Assembly (NCBI RefSeq): GCF_001039355.2
Contig: NW_019776080.1
Location: 598,488-662,487 of the forward strand
DNA from: Lingula anatina
Lineage: Eukaryota > Brachiopoda > Lingulata > Lingulida > Lingulidae
Length of the DNA: 64,000 bases
Direction: 5' to 3'
Shown here: piece after piece, positions 1 through 11,378 of the stretch
Layout: the number at the start of each line of letters is the position of its first letter
How positions within the stretch are numbered: the first letter of the stretch is position 1
Translations under genes and position numbers: made by a program
The notes under the pieces: generated by a model
What the model was told of the DNA's origin: nothing
What the model saw: only the letters and a program-made list of their open reading frames with translations
Database searches by the model: none

Positions 1-942
1 TAAACTAAAAGCTCACATTTTTGTCTTCAAATTGTGATTCACAATTTCTTACATGAGCAACTAATTAATTCAAGTACAGAATGTGAAAATCAAATATCAA
101 CTGTACACGTTCAGAGTAAATTTTCTACCATCTTAAAATGTAACCGTTTTTTTTCCAGTTTGGGTATAGGCACGTGGAGTATTTGCATAACCTGATAAGG
201 GGGGGGGGGTGTAAGTAAATGTTTTCTGGTCAATGTCTTTTATATAAACCTCTTTGAAATTATGCCAGGTGTGCTAGGCCACTCGAAAAACAAAATCATT
301 TTCTATTTAGTAATAGGCCTACTTCGCGCACATATATGTGCTGGTTTTCTCATTGCAATGTCAGGCTCGAAGGTGGGGGAGGGGGGGGGGTTGAGAACGA
401 ACCGCCGGTTAATGGTAAAAAGGTGGTCTGTTCTGGGTAAAATATGATCTAGGTGCATGAATTTTTTTCTTTTGACATTGCTGGTAATGGGCCTGTACAT
501 TCTCAATAACCGCAAAATTGTCGACAGAATCTTAAAATCTCTGGGTGTTCCCTCTTTTGCTATCGTATTAAAGAGATTGGTAGGGTATATTAAACACATC
601 TTAGACAGGTGTTCACCCTCATTTTCCATCGTCCAACACATGATGGGCAAAGCGACCACAAAGGACCTTTAAAAATACTCTACTTCGGGACCAAAGATTT
701 GATTTTCACCTGAAATTCCCAAATATGTCCCTGGCTTGTTCTTGACAATTTTTTGTACTGAACCAGAGATGATTTTTGCATGGGATTTTTTTTCATCATT
801 TGGCTGGTCTCCAGGATGGAGTAAGCCCTAAACATGTATGAGTAAAATATTGCAAGAGCAGTGCTGTAGCCAATCAAAAACTGTGGTTTAAGCTAGCCAA
901 AACTCTCATCATCGAGCTGAAATTTACTCGTGAAATTTACTT

Positions 943-1171
943 GTGTATTGTCTCGCATGCGACTCGACAATACACACATAATATTCCACGCACGGCTCGG
1001 CGACTCGTTTTGTATCTACATGCATCACTAGTCGTCGTCCACTGTATGTGATATACAAGAGGAGCTTACATCTCAGCTACTCATAGATATAATTACGTTC
1101 TTGTGCGTCGCATCAAGAAGTTACAACTTCTTGGTCGCATGCAGTGGACAACTGGAGTTTTAACTAGTAGG
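943..1171. repeat. Nested foldback (hairpin) region
   Basis: There are several perfect or near-perfect inverted repeats. GTGTATTGTC (943-952) pairs with GACAATACAC (966-975) around the palindrome TCGCATGCGA. CAAGAAGTT-AC-AACTTCTTG is at 1114-1133. An outer pair has ACTAGT...GTCCACTG near 1027-1050 opposite CAGTGGAC...ACTAGT near 1143-1171. The arrangement resembles a degenerate foldback transposon. No coding capacity or clear target-site duplication was found. Confidence 0.5.
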
Positions 1172-1438
1172 TACTTAAAGCAACGATTGCTAGACAACAG
1201 TGACGTCAGCATCCCGTTGATACCCACAGGTTCTCTCATTAACTGAATTGATCAAATTGAGCACAGAATGGCTGTATATGGCTACACATTATAGCATTTT
1301 AATTTATAGAATAAAGCAAAATTAAAAATACTGAAATTTTAAATATTTGACATAAATAATATTTCAAAACAATAAATTACTTGTAATTTATTTTGGTATA
1401 TATTATATCATTGCGCTATTCCACCATTTCAATAAAGT

Positions 1439-1579
1439 CCCCTTTACACTGGATGGCGTCCTTCCTGCGTCCTTTCTGCGATCAAAAATGTGGTCAGGAC
1501 GCTCAACGGTCGCCAAAGCAGTTAAGTCGTGTCTCAGTGTAAAGACGTCTGCGTCCGCTGTGCGCCAGTGTAAAGGGGG
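1439..1579. mobile_element. Small MITE-like element with CCCCTTTACACTGG inverted ends
   Basis: CCCCTTTACACTGG begins at 1439 and its reverse complement ends at 1578/1579, giving a roughly 141 bp non-coding element with inverted termini. A third CAGTGTAAAG copy lies inside near 1535. The right flank reads TTTAA and the left TAAAG, so a decayed TTAA-type target duplication is possible but not clear. The superfamily is undetermined. Confidence 0.5.
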
Positions 1580-2278
1580 TTTAAGCGACGTGATATTATG
1601 AGACTGACATTATTACTGCATTGGTGAATAGTGCTCAGTCTCATAAAACCACACACAATACGGTCATAATAACACACACAAGATAATACAATAAAATGAC
1701 TTTTAAAATGTTAATCAATGTATTTTTTGTCTTTGATGAAATAATATTCTATATACACATGAAACATTGTAAACGTGAACATTTTTAGGAAAAACACAAT
1801 ACGAGGTTTTTGAGACGGCGAGATTCCATGGCAGAGTTTTTTTTCAGTTTCATCTTCTCTCTCAGAGGCTATATGTTTCCATGCTTTGTTACATGCTATT
1901 TTGACAAGCAACCAAACTTCCCGCCATGTTTATTTGCATTACAGCAAGGACGTATAATGAACAATATACGTCCTTGAATAGAGTCACTGTGAAAATGATG
2001 AATTACGCATACACATAGGCAATTCCGGCACGGATGACTCTTCGCAAATATAAAGCTTCGAAGCCAACGACAACATCGCTATCAACATCGCTATCTGTTT
2101 TCGATCAAGCAGGCCCTGCTCCTACAAGCGGTGATTGTGTTTGGCTGTGCCAATGTGCTTAGCTCGATTGCGCTTTGAGATGTGACAGTGCATGGTACTC
2201 TAACACACTGTGATGTAGAATCGGGTAACCACCAAGCAAAACTGAAGAATGTAAGTTCATGTGTAAGAATGTAAGTGC

Positions 2279-2346
2279 ATGTGTGTGTGTGTGTGTGTGT
2301 GTGTTCGTGCGTGCGCTCGCGCGCGCGCGTATGTGTGTGTGTGCGT
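2279..2346. repeat. (GT)n / (GC)n microsatellite
   Basis: An interrupted GT/GC alternating purine-pyrimidine tract, followed by more GC/GT alternation to about 2407. It explains the cysteine/valine-rich open frame here, which is not a gene. Confidence 0.9.
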
Positions 2347-3474
2347 GCCTTACAGGTTGTACACGTGTATATACAGCGAGGCGCGGGCGCGCGCGTGCGT
2401 GTGTGTGAGAGAGCTAGAGGGCTCTGCCATTTGAATCGGCAAACATATCACGAAATACCAGCATTCTCCTTCAATCAGGCTACAGCTGACTCAAGTGGAC
2501 AGCAAAAGATGGATTTAATAACATTCATCGCTGTTCGTGTTCTTACCTAACAGCCACTGGGAGAGCAGGTGCCCGAGTGCCATGACGTGTGAGCAGAATT
2601 CTATAAAAATTGCCGCAGTGAATGGCCTCACACTTCCTGCACAGAATGAGATTGAGGAAAAAATCGTTGTTTAAATTTCCGATCGTTCTACAGATTGCCG
2701 ATTTCACCTGTTTGTGGTCCCTACGGTGGAATACTAAAGAGAAGATTGTTTAACCTGCAGATACGCCTTAGTAAAACCCATCGAATGAGTTTTGTACGGG
2801 GGTGTTACATGTATTTTCTAAAATACCTCTCCATTGCTGATATCTCGATTGGCTGAACTGATTTACCTATAAAGAATTGCTTGGGTCGGTCTCTCCTTTT
2901 TATTCACATAATGAGTCGAAGCTGTCTTTCATTTACAATATTTCTGCCCTTTTTTAAATTTTGAACCTTCTCACCTGAATAAACTTGTACGTCTTCCCTG
3001 TATTCTGGCTTTGAAATATTTTCATGCATTTTCAGTCAGGTTATGAAGAAATGAACGAAATAAGGAAGGAAAAAATGTCATGCACGTGATAACTGGAACT
3101 AAACACTCAATAATATTATTTCTCTGCAGCTTAGTGGAGTGTCTTTTATGATGTAAGTGCAATAAAATACATTTTTGAGGTATATTTTCAAAAACCCAGA
3201 AATGTTGTTGACAAAAAATATTAACCAATCCCTTCTATATATATAGGTCACATCAAAATTTTGAAAAAAGTTAAATTAATATATACAATATCATTTTGAT
3301 TTTTATCAAAATTATTAATTATTTTCATAAAACATTTAAGCGTTCAGAGGATTTCTATAAATTGTTCATTTTAAACTGAACTCACGGCGTCATTGCACCG
3401 CTTAAGAGAATTTCACGCAAAGTTGATAATTTTTTAATTTATTACTATAAGGGCACAGTAAATCTACGATTTTC

Positions 3475-3476
3475 AA

Positions 3477-3531
<55 letters not shown>

Positions 3532-3533
3532 AA
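3475..3533. repeat. (AATA)n microsatellite
   Basis: About 14 tandem AATA/TAAA tetranucleotide units without visible interruption. Confidence 0.95.
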
Positions 3534-4530
3534 TTGACCGTTATGCCATGAACTTTTTCATCCCCCGGTAATTCCATAGCACACCGTTGCCTGTGCCTCG
3601 CAGGTGTTTCAGCACCACCGGTCGATTGATCGATCGAACATTTCATCTCCAAGCAGAAAAAAAAACCTGATGACATTACGGGCAGAAATCTATCCGTTGA
3701 CGAAGCAAAAACCGGAGGAAGCCTCCTTGAACACAGAGGCGGGTTTACAAAACGACCGTACGATTGTACATCCGTGATAAAAGCGCCAACACATCCGAGA
3801 GAAATAGCGAGGCTTCCGACTGGTAAGTGAGAAAGGAAATATTTGTTTTATGGTCCTCACATGTGAGTTGAAAGTCGGAAAGTAGTTACAACGCTCTGTG
3901 TAATTTGGTTCGGTAAAGATAGTGACGGCGACGTCTTTTTGTTATTGGGATTTTTTCGACTTTTCTGTCGATAGAATTTCTGTAAGCTTGACACGATAAG
4001 TTTCTGTGACAGTAAGTCGAGATATTTTGGCCTGTATATGACCGTACCCAACAAACACTTATTATATGCATGCCAAAAAAAGCACACTTTTTGTTATTTT
4101 CTTTTGGCGATTTTTTCAACTTATCGAATGTAACTGACTTAAAAGGGATTTTATTATTTAAATACATGTATACAACTCCACTGGCTGACCCTTACTTGTA
4201 AACGGTTAACATACAACTTTCATGAACATTATTGGAAAGAGGTCTTTTTCGAACAGATGATTACTGTATTTCTTTGCTTATACCTCTATTGACATTAATC
4301 CCACTGGTTAATACGATGGTTTTTCATTTGGCTGGATTTTGATTAGTGGGAATGAGTTGCTTTTATTAGAAACGTGTGGATTTCTTCCCGGGAAGTGATG
4401 GCTTGCATTTTTTTTTATTTTCAGTGTTTACAGCACACATGCTATATATCACGAGCAAGAGAAATGAAGTCAGATTTATATTTATAAAGAGACCGGGTAG
4501 TTCAGTTGTACATATTCAGCGATTCATGTT

Positions 4531-4561
<31 letters not shown>

Positions 4562-7500
4562 GCTTTTGTTTTAGTAGGTTTATGTATGTGGGGAAAACGT
4601 AGATAGAGTGAGACGACGGAGTCAGATCTTGAAATGACATCATGCGAGAAAAAAGTTAAAACAAGCAAATACAATAGAGTCATTTCTGTATAGTGTTTGA
4701 AACGGAATGTTATGTCAGAAAGTAACGGTATTAAGTAAGACTGTGTTCTCAATCTACATGAAAAATATGTATTTCTGTTTCATTACATTGGTATTTAGCT
4801 ATATTCTATTGGTAATGTTTCAATTAGCCATAAATTTCACGTAAACTACTTCTCTGTAAACGGAACTGCGGATGTTTTCAGGATGTTGTAACAAAACACG
4901 TTTAACTTTAAAAAGAAATCTGAATGCCTTTAATGAACTTGGATTTTTTTTTCGACTCAAGATGTAAATTTTGTAAAAGCACTTTTCATTTTCTTTTTTA
5001 TTGGCACAATACATCACAAATACAGGATAGTACGAAGAAAAGCAAAAAACACAACATCCACACTCTCATACTTAAGAGAAAATGTCTCATGCTTTGGCAT
5101 TTTTAATTAATTAGTCGCACGCTTAATATTCAGGTTGAAAAGAAATTAATTATATCAAAATGCACAGACAGAGCGACTTATCTGTTTTATCAATTATCCA
5201 AAAGAGAATATTAAACCTCCCAATAGTTGATTTACCCTGTAAGTACCTCTTTAAGTAAGTAAAATTTAATAAAATTAATAAAATTAATTTTTAATAAAAT
5301 CAGATTAATAGTTGAGGAGAGGCTCGAATAGCCAGCTCAAGCAATTTTTTATGTAGGTAGAGTGACTTGAGTTTTAGATAATATATATGTTCTGCCAATT
5401 CAGTCAGTAGTTTTTTGGGTAGCATCACAATTCCAAAATAATTGCTCTGTTGTTTCTTTAGGTCTTTTGCCAAGGGAACAAATATTATTATTTAGCTTTT
5501 GGTATATTTGAAAAGCAATGAATTTGTGACAAGAATATTATGGTTAATTCGAGATCGGAACTACTGCATCTTTGAGTCTTTCATTATCACAAACAAGATA
5601 ACACGCTTTTTGATATGATGGTAAGGAAAATTGCGGATGCATTGATAGTTTGTCAGCTGACAGTTCGAAACCACTCTTATTCAATATTTCATTCTAAATT
5701 TTGGCTTGGATTTTAAAATTTTGAAGCATTTAGGAAATTGTGATGTGCTTCTAAAAATCGTGGCCAACAACGGATATCCGCGTGATCGTTTACCAGTTAA
5801 AGACAGTTTTATTTGTGAATCAGGGAAGTTTTTGTGGGTTTTTTTTTCGTGGAGAGTACGTTCCAAATGCTGTGATTTCAGAAAAAAAAACATTAAGAAA
5901 CGCGTGTTCATAAACGCAAGATGTCCTATCTAAGAAATTCTTATAAAAATCAATATTCTACAAAAAATTAATAACAATAATTATAATAATTATAAATGAA
6001 TTTCATGGTAAACACCTTTGATTTTAAAAGTAAACATATCCCACAGCAACAAATACATAGAAATTTGACTAAACTCCATATTGAAAGACTATCCTATCGG
6101 CCGGCTAAGTCATGAGTATTGCGCTTTACATTTAAGTTGTTTTTGTGCTTTTGGTTCGAATAAAAAGACAATTGCCTCTTTATTAGGCTTCTCAGAAATG
6201 AGGACGTAATTTTTCATCGAAGAACCTACTGTACAAGGGTTTAAAATGGTCGCGCGCAATTGTAATGCTACCGCAAATTGCCACCTACAGTGACATGGAC
6301 GCTTTACTATACGGTTGTCCTTTTTAGATTGTTAAATATAGATTTTCCACGAATGATTTTTCGTTTGTATTTTTGTTTTTAAAAAAAGATACAATAAATA
6401 TGAAATGGAGTATTTACCAAACCTTAACTTAGCTTTCCAAACATTTTTTTTAATTTAGAAATTGCCATAGTTTCATATTATGTTTTTATATTTTCTTTTT
6501 TTTAACTTTGTATTTCACTTTCCCGCTAATATTTGCACAACGCAATAAGGAAATGCCAACTTAATTATGGAATGTCTCTTTTTTGACACTTATCAATAAT
6601 TCATTTTTGTGGTTTTATTTGCAAACTGTACTATGACTTTTACACACTTCAAATCAGCTTTTCGGCGGTAATATCTAAATTCAGAACCTGATGATAAACT
6701 ATTAAGAGTAAGTGACAAATAGATAAAATAAACACAGGTTTAACGGAAATGATATTCAAAATATCCTTACTCTTTTAACCTGCCTCTTAATTCACGAAGA
6801 CACCGAAAAAATGTTCGCCACAGATAGAAGTCAAATAGAACTACAACCATCTCTGTGTAGATAACAGGCCACAAAGCGTGCTGAAAACCACAGATTCATT
6901 CACAGTTTGTGTGAAAGTCTACAATTTTTACCACTGCTTCAAACAAGCCACTGTGTCCAGAAATCACCACTGAAATAAATCAGCCCGTAGTTTACGTGCA
7001 GAAAGAGGCCTTAGGACGCGTTCAGAAGCAGCCTTAAACTTAAACCGATGTAAGTTCGAAAACACGTCGCCATGCAGACGACCAAATAAAGTCGGTTATG
7101 ATTTCATTACCTGAGAGGCGGTGGGATTTGTCTACAGACCCTCTCTCGCACAAGTACATATCGCCCGACTGGTAAATTGGTGCGCTTGTCTTGTGACTTT
7201 TTAGTCGTTTAACGGTCCAACTTCAGACCTCGTGTAAACGCACCTGATGTACAAAACAGTGTTTAAAATATATGTACCGGGACTTCGCTATACTCTCTGG
7301 GAGAGGACAGCTGGGTCGTGACGTCATTCCTGAAATTCTGTGCAAATTTTTCTCGCACTACAGAAATTAGCAAAACAATATACCGGTATGTGAATAACTC
7401 GTGAGAATTTTGTTTTTGGACCTTGTAGAGGGTAACTTTGTCATGCTGTGAATCGGTAGGCCCTGTCGTGTACATTGGAATTTCAGTCAATGAAAGAGAA

Positions 7501-8341
7501 GTTGCCAAAATGAAAATGAAAACAGTGCTTACATACATATATGTTGTTAACCAAGGCAGAAATGTAGCAGGCGAATAAATCAAGAAAAAAATATATTCTT
7601 AAACGGTTATTTGATGCGAATTTGTTAAGGCAAGCGCACACTAGTACGGCGAGCGCTAAGCTGATGGTGGGCGGACAAATTAGGTCAGTGAGACGCCGAG
7701 AGCTAGGAATACCTACTTAAACTGATGATAAAAATGAGTCGTTTTTAAGAATAAAGTATTTTTTTTTCAGTATAAACGTATACAAGATAGGTTGTCGTAT
7801 TTTCTTTTTCTTTTCAAGTTAATTAGTACATTTTTCCGATGTTATTTGCGTAGTATACACTATGGAAATACCAACTAAATCATGGAATGTCTTCTTTACA
7901 ATATTAGCTGTTGGTAAGAAAAAATCACTTATTTATTTCTAGTACATAACACAGCTAGTGAAGGTCATCTCTATGTCCTTTCTAAAGCGACCAAAAATGT
8001 TTTCTGTTCATGAGGCACGGTCTTACAAAACGTCATCAAACAAGCATGCTCACATGACTCGTCATGTGAATGGAAATGAAAAACCAACTCCCCCGAATGT
8101 CTGATCTGTATCATGTGAAGAAGTCATGTACAAAGACATCGGCAAGATGGCCCAACTGTAAGAATTCAATTTTAATGTTGTCTTAATCTGTATATATTAT
8201 ATACCCTCTTGGCGTAAAGAGCGTGGCCAGATCGCCTGTGCTTTTGGTGACTTGGTGTTCTTCCAGTCAAGTCTTTTACGCATCATCTTGTCAAACAAAA
8301 CCAAAATTGGATCACCAGCTTTTTATTGGAAGATATTTATA

Positions 8342-8593
8342 AGGGGCCATCCATTTTTATCATCATTTTCACAAGTGTACAAACTACGCCGGGTGGGGTG
8401 GGGGGATGCCGTGTGCACGCTTTTGAAAAATAAGGGAAATGATCATCCACATTGCTGATCAAGATCATCATTTTTTGCTTTTCAATGTGTACGCTCTTGG
8501 GGGGTGGGGGGGGGGGAGAGGAGGAGGAAGGGGTCTGGAAAACGTCTACCCTTTTTAGACTTGTGAATATGATGATGAAAATGGATGACTCCT
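8342..8593. mobile_element. MITE with about 35 bp terminal inverted repeats
   Basis: The left end (8342-8376, starting AGGGGCCATCCATTTTTATC) is matched by the reverse complement of the right end (8561-8593, AGGAGTCATCCATTTTCATC), with only a few mismatches over about 35 bp. TA flanks both ends (8340-8341 and 8594-8595), consistent with a 2 bp target duplication. The interior is non-coding and contains G-rich runs and a second imperfect inverted pair (GATCATC motifs). The TA duplication would fit Tc1/mariner-like mobilisation, but the superfamily is an inference. Confidence 0.7.
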
Positions 8594-10438
8594 TAATGTA
8601 CATCAGGCTGTCTTAACAGCAAGCCCAGATTTGCACGTGATTCTAAATCATATTTTAGTCAATTCATGCGGCCTTGGCAATCTCTCTAAAAATTAACCTT
8701 AGCAATATTTACATGTTGCTAAATATCATGGAGTATGATTCAGAATGATATGACACAGGTACAAAACATTTTCCTAAATTTTTCATTCTATCGTGAAATA
8801 TAGAGCGGCGCAAATCCTCTAAAACCGGCCTCTGAAACGCTATCAGTATCAGCAGAGACTAAATTTCTAGAACATCTTAATACGTAATGCCCTTTGCTCC
8901 ACGGAAGACATTAAATATATTAGGCCAAGACTTCCCTGATAAGAAGTCGAAAGGAAGTAAGTGTAATGAGGTCGAAAACAGGCTAGTTAATGTTAAATGT
9001 GTAATTCGTAGAATGATAAACTATGAAAGTTGTATTTCTTCGGGCGTTGAATGAAAGCCATTGACATAAAGCCGCGGGAGGAATCTCGTTTCTAGTTACG
9101 TAGATGACTTTAAGTTAGTAACTTTTTTTAAACTTTTAAAAAAGTGCAGCTATGTAACTTTTTTTATTTTAATCACATTTAAATGTGAAGAATAAAAGAG
9201 AGGCATCACATTTGTACGTATTTATATGAATCACAACGATATGCAGCTGCACTGAAAAAACTGCAATGGGCATGTGAAATAAATTAGGAAATGAAAGAAA
9301 AGAAAAAAAAACGCAGAGGGGAAAATCCCGACAGTAGTCCAGAAAAGTGAATTGGTCAGTACGAGACAATAAGGGATGTGTGTCCGTGAACCTCTGTCAC
9401 GGGGTATCCTGGACCAGTTCAGCGTTCTTTCATGCCAACTTTTCGAGCGGATGTGACTCACTTGTAGCTCGGTGTGGAGGTTTTCCGGAGATACAGGCCT
9501 CGTTTCCTTCGTGAACAAGTCTGATAACGTAAGTTTCCGTTGTAAACATACCGATAGTTGTCGAAGTCCACTCAAGATCACCAAACAGGTCTGCTGGGTT
9601 TGATTTGATTGAAAAGTAAGTGAAAGAGAGAGAGAGAGGGAGAGAGAGAGACGTCGCGAAATCAGAAATGTTTATTCATTCGACCAGTTATTCTACGTTG
9701 ATGTAGAGCTGCGGTCGGGTCTTCACACTATTACGCGTGCCGCCTCATGCAGTCACGGTTTCATGAATTATGGTGAGTAGACGCTTTTTTTAACGCCTGC
9801 TTATGAAACGAAGTAAACGGTCCACGCGATTTTATTGCTCATTTCAACGACAGATCGCGGGCGTCTATAGGTAGTTGTACGAAATGTATAGGAACTTATT
9901 AATGGGTTACAGGTATAATTGATGGGATTTTCCCAGAAATGGGATAGGCGCTCATTACGCGGTGCTGTCGTCTGGTTAATACTTATTCAGCACCCGTTAA
10001 TTGCTGAATTCGTCACGCTGGCCACGACTCCCACTTACCAGTAAAGAACGTTCGGTACACCGGCCTGCTAACAACGCTGATTCCCTTGGAGACTGGTGTA
10101 ATTCGGCTATTTGGCCAAAAAAACAAGTCACTAGATTAACATAGTGCACCCATGTTACGTTCATCCCCGAATCAGAATGCAATTAATTACCTGAGAGTCA
10201 AATACTGACGTTAAGGTGTTTGTATCGGATTTAAGATGACGTTGCGTTTCAATTTGATTAATTTTGATGGATGAAAATGTGTGGTGTGGGAAATTATGGG
10301 ATGGGAAAACGGGAGAAGCAGACGGCCTCCAAGAAATCGCTAATTGCTATCTCATAAAGACAGATTTATTATAATTGTGACAAGGCAGATCATATACAAA
10401 AATAAAACAAGATGATTATGCCTGATTTTTATTAATAG

Positions 10439-11378
10439 GATTTAGAGGCCACAGAGGAACCATTAGGAGTTGAGAAACCACGGGGGACAGAATCGGACTC
10501 GGTTTCGCAGGATTTGTTTTTAATCAATCGCTCTGATAAAAAACCATATACTGACACAGAAGAAGGCCCGGTTAAACACTGCGAGGTAGAGAATTGCGAA
10601 GTTTCTCAAAGGAGCAAGACAAACACAGTATTTGCCGAGGTTGGATATTTGCCACCTCATTACGGCATTGACAATCATAACAAACCGGCAGACGATTTTA
10701 AAATAGGGTGCCCACGAAATATAAAACAGTCGTCTGTGGGGCCGAATTACTGGAAAGATTTTGAAGAGACATACGCTGGACCGCCTAATATAATATTTCA
10801 CAAGTCTTCCACGTTGAATAAAACAAAAATCAAATTGAAAAGAGAGGACGACATGCTGCACGCGCGGTCTTACGACTGGACCGACTGCGCCATGGGAGGT
10901 GGCGCAGACCTAGGCGTGGCGGTGTCGTCTGCGTTGCAAGGAGGGTGTGAAGAAACGCAGAATCGATCCGCCTTTAATACACCCCCGCCTCTTGGGTCCA
11001 ACACCGTAGACTCGTATCAAGTAGTAAAAGACAACTTACCCAGAAATTACAAAAGTATGGATTCAAGAAAATTATTCCAATCAGATTTTAATCTCCAAAG
11101 CCAGCAAGCTGCCCCAACGGTGCAACAACAACAACAACAACACTTAACCAGCACCCCGCCTTCCACCACTGGGGGTAACATCTCGTGTAAGATAGAACGC
11201 CCGTTATGTGATAACATAGACACTTGTCGCGCAGACGACTTGCGGAATGACCATCATCAACATCATCATCATCATCATCACCTACATCAGCAACAACAGA
11301 TGTATCATATACAACAACAACAACAGCAACAACAGCAACGTTCCCACTCCCAAGGACAGCGGGTCATCGTGCCTGCCG
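10439..11378 (+). CDS. Gene 1 exon: N-terminal regulatory region
   Basis: The frame opens directly after the acceptor TAG at 10436-10438 (an in-frame stop that becomes splice site) and runs 313 codons to the donor G|GTAAGT at 11379. There is no suitable early ATG, so an upstream start exon ending in phase 0 is expected. The segment IKLKRED...DC (about residues 115-135) resembles the VKRE...DCS stretch of vertebrate FLI1. LKRE also fits the sumoylation consensus. The exon ends RVIVPA, as ERG/FLI1 proteins do just before the Pointed domain. Near the end there are two glutamine runs and a histidine run, encoded by CAA/CAG and CAT repeats. A weaker alternative acceptor at 10510 would keep the same frame. 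Confidence 0.85.

Larger units (their letters stand above)
1..10438. other. 5' flank of gene 1, no coding exon recognised
   Basis: I see no supportable protein-coding exon here. The open frames are short, low-complexity (GT or AATA repeats) or without recognisable domains. The span holds a foldback near 0.94-1.17 kb, two MITE-like elements (1439-1579, 8342-8593), a GT tract, an AATA tract, a poly-T run near 4530-4553 and a GA tract near 9626-9650. Three consensus 5' splice sites cluster shortly before the first coding exon: GTAAGT at 9529 and 9616, and GTGAGT at 9773. The last follows a short ATG-AAT-TAT, but joining that frame to the 10439 acceptor gives an early stop. Any leader exon here would therefore be non-coding. 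The true first coding exon of the long isoform was not found and may lie here or off the window. Confidence 0.6.

Noticed and set aside
9764-9772. ATG-AAT-TAT-G followed by GTGAGT as the first coding exon of gene 1
   Set aside because: Splicing in phase 1 to 10439 or to 10511 gives a stop within about 15 codons.
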